Source: Isohypsibius dastychi (taxonomy: Eukaryota > Tardigrada > Eutardigrada > Parachela > Isohypsibiidae). Taken from it: 21,529 nucleotides of DNA. The translations under genes and the position numbers were made by a program. The notes beneath the pieces were generated by a model, which saw only the letters and a list, made by a program, of their open reading frames with translations, did no database searches and was not told the origin of the DNA. The stretch is taken from NCBI GenBank assembly GCA_034696485.1, contig JAQIWT010000390.1:1-21529 (forward strand), written 5' to 3'. This document shows, in pieces, positions 16,660 through 21,529 of this stretch (positions are counted from its first letter, which is position 1; each line of letters starts with the position of its first letter).

Positions 16660-18740
16660 GTAAGTACACTTGATTATTTTACAAATTAAACCGGGCAATC
16701 TTTTTCTTTGTTGGAAATTAAAGTGCAGTTTTATGAAGTGGATTCTCTGCTGGGAAGCGACTAAAAAATTGCTCCATCTACAAATGATCCTCAATTTTAT
16801 CCATTTTTTACAACATTCGGTTTTTCTTTTACTTTTTCGGAGTTTTGTTTTTGATGAACGAAAGAATCAATATTTTTATAATACGCATCAAAAGAGGTTG
16901 AACCACGACATCGTACTGCGAGGTGAATAATATTGCCGGTAAAGTTTTGAAATTTTACCTAACTGTCAGAATGTTTTAGATTCAAAAACACCGGTTTGTT
17001 CTGGTTTTCTTAACAAGACTTTATTTTTCATTTCACGGGAATTGTTTTTTCCCCGCTACGAGCGAGATTGGGGTTTTGGGAACAAGGTTGAAGATGTTCT
17101 TCGTTTTGAAATTTCAAAGTTGAGCCATCAGGGGCAAGTTATTCATGGCATGTGACAGAAGTTAGTATAAAGAAGCAGCAATATTTATAGACTTTATTGC
17201 CGTTCCCAAAATAGAATCGCGACAAGTATGCAGCTAGTAAGAAATAAATATCCTCGCCTCAATGTGAAGCAACTCTAGTTCAAAAGACTGAACTCGAAAC
17301 CAATCCGGCAAAATTGACGATGTTTTTAGCTCGCTGCTGGAAATACTGAACTTACTCTCGCAGAATATTTTCGCGGAATTCCAGCGTTGTTTTGCTCGAA
17401 TTTCAAAATGTTGACATTTTACATGGACGTTTTTCTGAAAGCGTGATGCATAATGGAATATATCATTTAATCTATGAATATATAGAACGGTTGCCATCCA
17501 GTATTATTCAGCCTGAAACCGATCACTCCCGTTGAGATGTTATGTGTATAGAATAATTCTCTCGAAATTGTTCTCGAAAATGTTCAAATTTTTTAGATTT
17601 CTTTTATAAAATTCCAAAGAATTTCCAACTGAAAATACTTAAAGAAAATCTATAAGATACATAACAAGAACTATCACTTTGAAGAGCTACAGTCGAACCA
17701 AAGTATCGCTTAACGTCACTTTTGAATCAAAAACGTCCTTGAAATAAAATGGTTACTTTTTTTAATTCCATTTCTTACAAAACGCTTGGTCCGAAAAAAA
17801 CTGAAACTCTATTTCTTTCTCGTTTTTATGTTTCGTGTATTTCGCGTGATTGGCGTTTTGATTGGCAAGCACTACAATATTGTACATTCAACTTTTTGAG
17901 ACGGCTTTTTTCTCCATTCTAATTTCCGGCAGAAATGTTTTTCCACCCTGGGAAAAATTGGAAATAGAAGGCGTCGCGGGATGTTGTTATGCATTTGTGA
18001 ATACTTCAGGGAATTAATCTGTTCTTGATTCACATTTGATTGATGTGCACCGCGTGGATTCGCGAATCCATTCAGCTTATCCTCTAAATATAAACCAACG
18101 CTTACCAAACACACAAAGCCTCCTCTTTCTCATCCATCCCATCCCCGCAATCGCAAGGTGATTGAAGGAGAAAAACTCGTACTGGAGCTCTATTTCGGTC
18201 GCTAACACGGATCTCCCAGCTCACATCAGCAATAAAAGTGAGGACGTGAGCCCGAATGGAAATGAGCGAGTCAGGAACAGAACATGAGCCATATCATTAT
18301 TGATCTTTGCATGCACTTGTATCTATAGCTTTCATCCAGAGGCTGTACAGTCCGGCGAAAAGTGACCTTTCGTACATCGCGTAGCGTCAAATTGTGCCGA
18401 TGTGTTGTGGCCAAACGAATCCAACCTTAGATACGGTTATTTTCCGGAGCATAGAGGTTCCGTAGCTGACTCTATTGGTCCAGAGGTTTCATAATTTACT
18501 CTACATAGTCTAGCCATTTGAAGTCAGGAGCTCCTGTTGTACAAACCTCTACACATACATTCGTGGCAAGCCAGTAATTGTACTCTACCGTAGGTGGTTC
18601 ATGGTTTTGATGATCCCTGGTCAAGGGTTCAGCTCGTATACCAGACCGGTGTTCAAGAGTTTCAGTTTCAGTATCCTAGGCGATTCTAATTCTATGGAAC
18701 TCTGGCAAGGAACTCGAAAGATCGTATGACCCAAGAAGAC

Positions 18741-18820
18741 CATGACCACGAAATCTCAAACTACGAACCTTGTTGGTATGAGCTCAATGGACAACGAGAG
18801 CCCATGACCACGAAACCTCA
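18741..18820. repeat. Two imperfect direct repeats, 62-bp spacing
   Basis: CATGACCACGAAATCTCA (from 18741) and CATGACCACGAAACCTCA (from 18803) differ by one base, and the bases that follow (ACTACGAAC against GGCAACGAA) are also similar, so a duplicated unit of about 60 bp is likely. Confidence 0.5.
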
Positions 18821-19008
18821 CGGCAACGAATGCTCTATTATGAAAGCTCTCACAAGGGAAAGTGGCCTACAAAATGTTATGATACGATATTTCGTAAAGC
18901 TTTCTGTCATCTCCCAAAACTGACCTGACCTCACTGATGCTTGAATTCAGTACGGCACAAACTGGACTTGGTACTCCATAGTCCTTTTACTGGCCGAAAC
19001 CAGAGTGT

Positions 19009-19030
19009 GGTAAAGTGATGGTAAAGTGAT
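19009..19030. repeat. Tandem repeat, 11 bp x 2
   Basis: GGTAAAGTGAT occurs twice in tandem without interruption. Confidence 0.6.
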
Positions 19031-19156
19031 TTCTGCTTCCACCAAAGATCTCGGCTGAATAACCGCATTCATTTTTTGCTCTCCATAACCATGAACTCTT
19101 AAGGTAATCTCTACAGTTAAGGTAACCTGAACAGTGACACTAACCGTTCTTTACAT

Positions 19157-19252
19157 CCACGCCCCCACCCCCTCCCGCCGCCCCCCATCAACGACAAGTG
19201 TTCCCAGACCAGAAACTGCCCAGTGACTACAACCGGGGGGGGGGGGGGGGGG
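19157..19252. repeat. C-rich tract facing an 18-G run (G-quadruplex-prone pair)
   Basis: Plus-strand C runs of 5, 5, 3 and 6 at 19162-19186, with loops of 1 to 4 nt, give a canonical G-quadruplex motif on the minus strand. A pure run of 18 G (19235-19252) follows 48 bp later on the plus strand. The two tracts are complementary and could also pair as a hairpin. The exact G count is prone to sequencing error. Confidence 0.7.
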
Positions 19253-21529
19253 TTCATTTCTTGCGCGTTTAGTCAGTTCCTCAGAACCACCTCGTTTTTT
19301 TCCTCGATCTGACGTTTTTGTTTCCCGAAGATAACAGTGTCCGCGGTTGTTGGCTACGTTCACTTATGTACACCCACAAAGACTATATTTCACGGTCATG
19401 GACTCGGCTAGCTCTAGAACGCCTTGTATTGTACTGAACCACTGTGTGTGTGTACCCCAACCCAACCGTGCTGTTCGGTTACAAGCATATAATCGCTCAG
19501 TCCTTATCGTCGCCAGAGTCAGTTTCCTGTCACCTGTATCTAAACAGGGGATCTTTCAGAAATCCTTTCGCTTCGGGATGTGCTCATTGTCAGGATGTTA
19601 CATGCTCTAGATAAGCTGAAGAGCGGAGCAGAAGTGTGGCGTGAATTTGCTACAGACAATCCTCAATTGCAAATAGCGCTCAAAATAACCTGTACCTGGA
19701 TGTGAGTCCTGCTCTTGAGAGAGTGGTGGCATTATTAATTCACGCATTATGTCGGGGGCATATTATTGATCGATTCCCGGGGTTGGCTCCAGCTCGGCTC
19801 AGCTCGGTGTGTTCGCTAATTGTTCCCTTTTCATCAAACTGAGGCGAGAAGGAATGAATAGAGGGATACCGGATCTCCCTCTTCCTCCTTTTGGGCAACT
19901 TGAGCTCTTCCTGAATGTATGCAACCCTGACTTTGTTTCTTTCCTCTGGCTCTTCTCAGAACGTGTGAAGCTTGACAACAAATCTTACGTTTTAGCATGG
20001 AGTGATGGAGTTGTAATGAGTTCTTCGAATAGAGCTTGTAGCGTCGGAGATATGAAACATGGATGATCCTGCGTGTTTGTTGGTTGTTGGGGGATATTGT
20101 AATTCTGGATCATTATGCGAATGACGCCTTGAGGAGGACATTAACGTGCTTAAAGCGCACCAGGTTTGCGATCATTTTCTCGACGTTTCTCTAATCCGAA
20201 GCAATTGGAGTTTGTGGACTGAATTACATACAATTTCGTTTGACGCTGTAATTTTGGAATTATTTTCGTTCTTGAAATGGTGGTGAAATTGTTTATTTCG
20301 GAATACGCATGATGAGATTGACCGGCAAATAGGTTAACATCAGAAAAGCTTACGTATTCCTGATGGACTTGTATTTTTTACCGTGTCCACGCGGTGCTAG
20401 AATTTTTTTCCGCTCGGTAAATGTAAATGCTTTTAGTGAATTTGTGATATCGAGAATGTTAAAATAACAAGCAATTGTTCTTTTGTTGCAGCATTCCCGG
20501 CCAAAACTTGGTTCACTGCATACCTTAGCAGAGCAGTGTGTGAAAAAAAATTGAAACCATAAAATTTAGCTGATGTTGAGTCGGCGACATAATTTAAAGA
20601 TTTATGAGAGAAACTAAAAGCTAAATAACCGAGCTAACTGAGAATGTTCAAAACGGTCGTTTTCGATAATAAAAAAAATCAATGCGTCATATGGTCAGGT
20701 GTACAGTACATTTAGGTAGCTTGTTCACTCTTATTGACTAAATTCAAAACTCGCAACAAAAAACCAGAACTGAAATTGGATAACTCAACTCGCGGAATAC
20801 TCCAAATTAAAATCACCAGAATTTTCAGATGTTCTGCTTCAGTTTGTATTTCGTCGATGTGAGGTTTAATCTTGATTATTAAATTATTTACCGGTCTACT
20901 GTCGCACCGGCGTTTTGTCTTCACTTCATAACATCATTCATTGGGTTATATTATCTACGGTAAACGGGAATACGGGATTATTTGGCAGCGGGTTTTTTCT
21001 GGTGGATTGTTGAACCTTATGTACCAACGAACGCAAATTCACCCGGATTTTTTGTTCGACCGGCTTGAAGTAAATATTCTATTGATTGTTTGTTACCTCG
21101 CCCTTCATAAAATTGCATAAACACAACAAGCTCGTTTATGGTCATCACCTGATATATTTATCAACGCTTACCCAGAAATAATTTGAACAATACTTTTTGT
21201 CCTCGCGATTACGGGCGTGGAAACGGGTTACATATTCTGGGGTAATTTTTTAAATGAGCAACATTTTTGTTTGTGCCAGAACTTGAACACGAACGCAAGC
21301 CAAAAACATCAGTGTTAGATCCTGAGGAGCTGTTTGCCGGGAGAAGAAGCGGAAGCACGATTTTATTATTCATAAATCTGCTCTTCTCTCGCATCCCGCT
21401 CTCTTTCTCTCTTTCAAATCCTGTCGCTTGAGCTCCCCCAATATCGAGCTGACATTTGATTTGTTTGTATCGTTTTTCTCGCTCGTGTTCTCAAGTTCAC
21501 CCCCGACCAGATCCCTTCCGGTCATGCTT
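19253..21529. other. 2.3 kb without a supportable gene
   Basis: Both strands were read. An open stretch after an acceptor-like GTGCCAG near 21280 (beginning LEHERKPKTSVLDPEEL) has protein-like composition, but its partner exon is not visible, so it is not called. The last 150 bp are pyrimidine-rich. No RNA gene, large repeat or mobile element was recognised. Confidence 0.4.

Larger units (their letters stand above)
16660..19150. other. 2.5 kb without a supportable gene
   Basis: AT-rich sequence with long T and A tracts up to about 17900, then mixed. No exon with recognisable protein and splice sites was found on either strand, and no RNA gene. Short repeats are present at 18741-18816 (two copies of CATGACCACGAAA 62 bp apart) and 19010-19030 (tandem GGTAAAGTGAT). 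If the CUB-like exon is real, this could be its intron. Confidence 0.4.

Noticed and set aside
21209-21394. Possible exon on either strand near the window end
   Set aside because: The plus-strand reading has an acceptor-like site and a polar peptide, but no donor or partner exon is visible; the minus-strand frame is Ser-rich without a domain. Not enough to call.
1-21529. CRISPR array, bacterial operon or integrated virus
   Set aside because: No regularly spaced repeats with unique spacers, no ribosome-binding-site-led gene strings, and no viral replication or capsid-like product were seen; all real genes are intron-bearing animal genes.

Overview
The window is nuclear DNA of a small-genome metazoan, most likely an ecdysozoan. 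It carries split genes with very short introns (mostly 50-60 nt), a eukaryotic tRNA-Ala, a peroxidasin gene (a basement-membrane enzyme found only in animals) and two seven-helix receptors of the invertebrate gustatory-receptor type. A tardigrade, or a compact-genome arthropod or nematode, would fit; the sequence alone does not decide. No bacterial, viral or organellar features were seen.

Left part (1-6100). tRNA-Ala(CGC) lies at the very start. A weak candidate 5' exon on the minus strand (1687-1744) lies head to head with a three-exon hotdog-fold acyl-CoA thioesterase of the ACOT13 type (2245-2964, +). A four-exon gustatory-receptor-like gene follows (GR-A, 4046-6035, +). Its first intron has been invaded by a 525-bp pogo/Tigger-like non-autonomous DNA transposon (5019-5543, TA target duplication), which still carries what looks like the C-terminal tail of a transposase.

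Middle part (6300-14000). A small two-exon gene (6356-6716, +) encodes a secreted peptide made almost entirely of His, Arg and Lys. It converges on a 19-exon peroxidasin gene (11947-7002, minus strand; LRRs, three Ig domains, haem peroxidase, about 1293 aa). All splice junctions of that gene could be placed in frame, two of them only with GC-AG introns. Next comes a second gustatory-receptor-like gene (GR-B, 13950-12605, -), a paralogue of GR-A with the same four-exon, all-phase-0 structure. The two receptors therefore form an inverted pair around the small peptide gene and peroxidasin.

Right part (14000-21529). A TATA-driven two-exon gene (15091-15468, +) encodes a small secreted protein with two CX3C motifs. 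A possible first exon of a CUB-domain protein ends at 16659. Beyond that, about 4.9 kb shows no convincing exon, only simple repeats and a G-quadruplex-prone C-tract/G18 pair near 19.2 kb. This stretch may be intergenic or part of a long intron or regulatory region of a gene outside the window.

The genes do not form one pathway. Thioesterase (fatty acyl-CoA turnover), peroxidasin (collagen IV cross-linking), chemoreceptors and small secreted peptides are simply neighbours.
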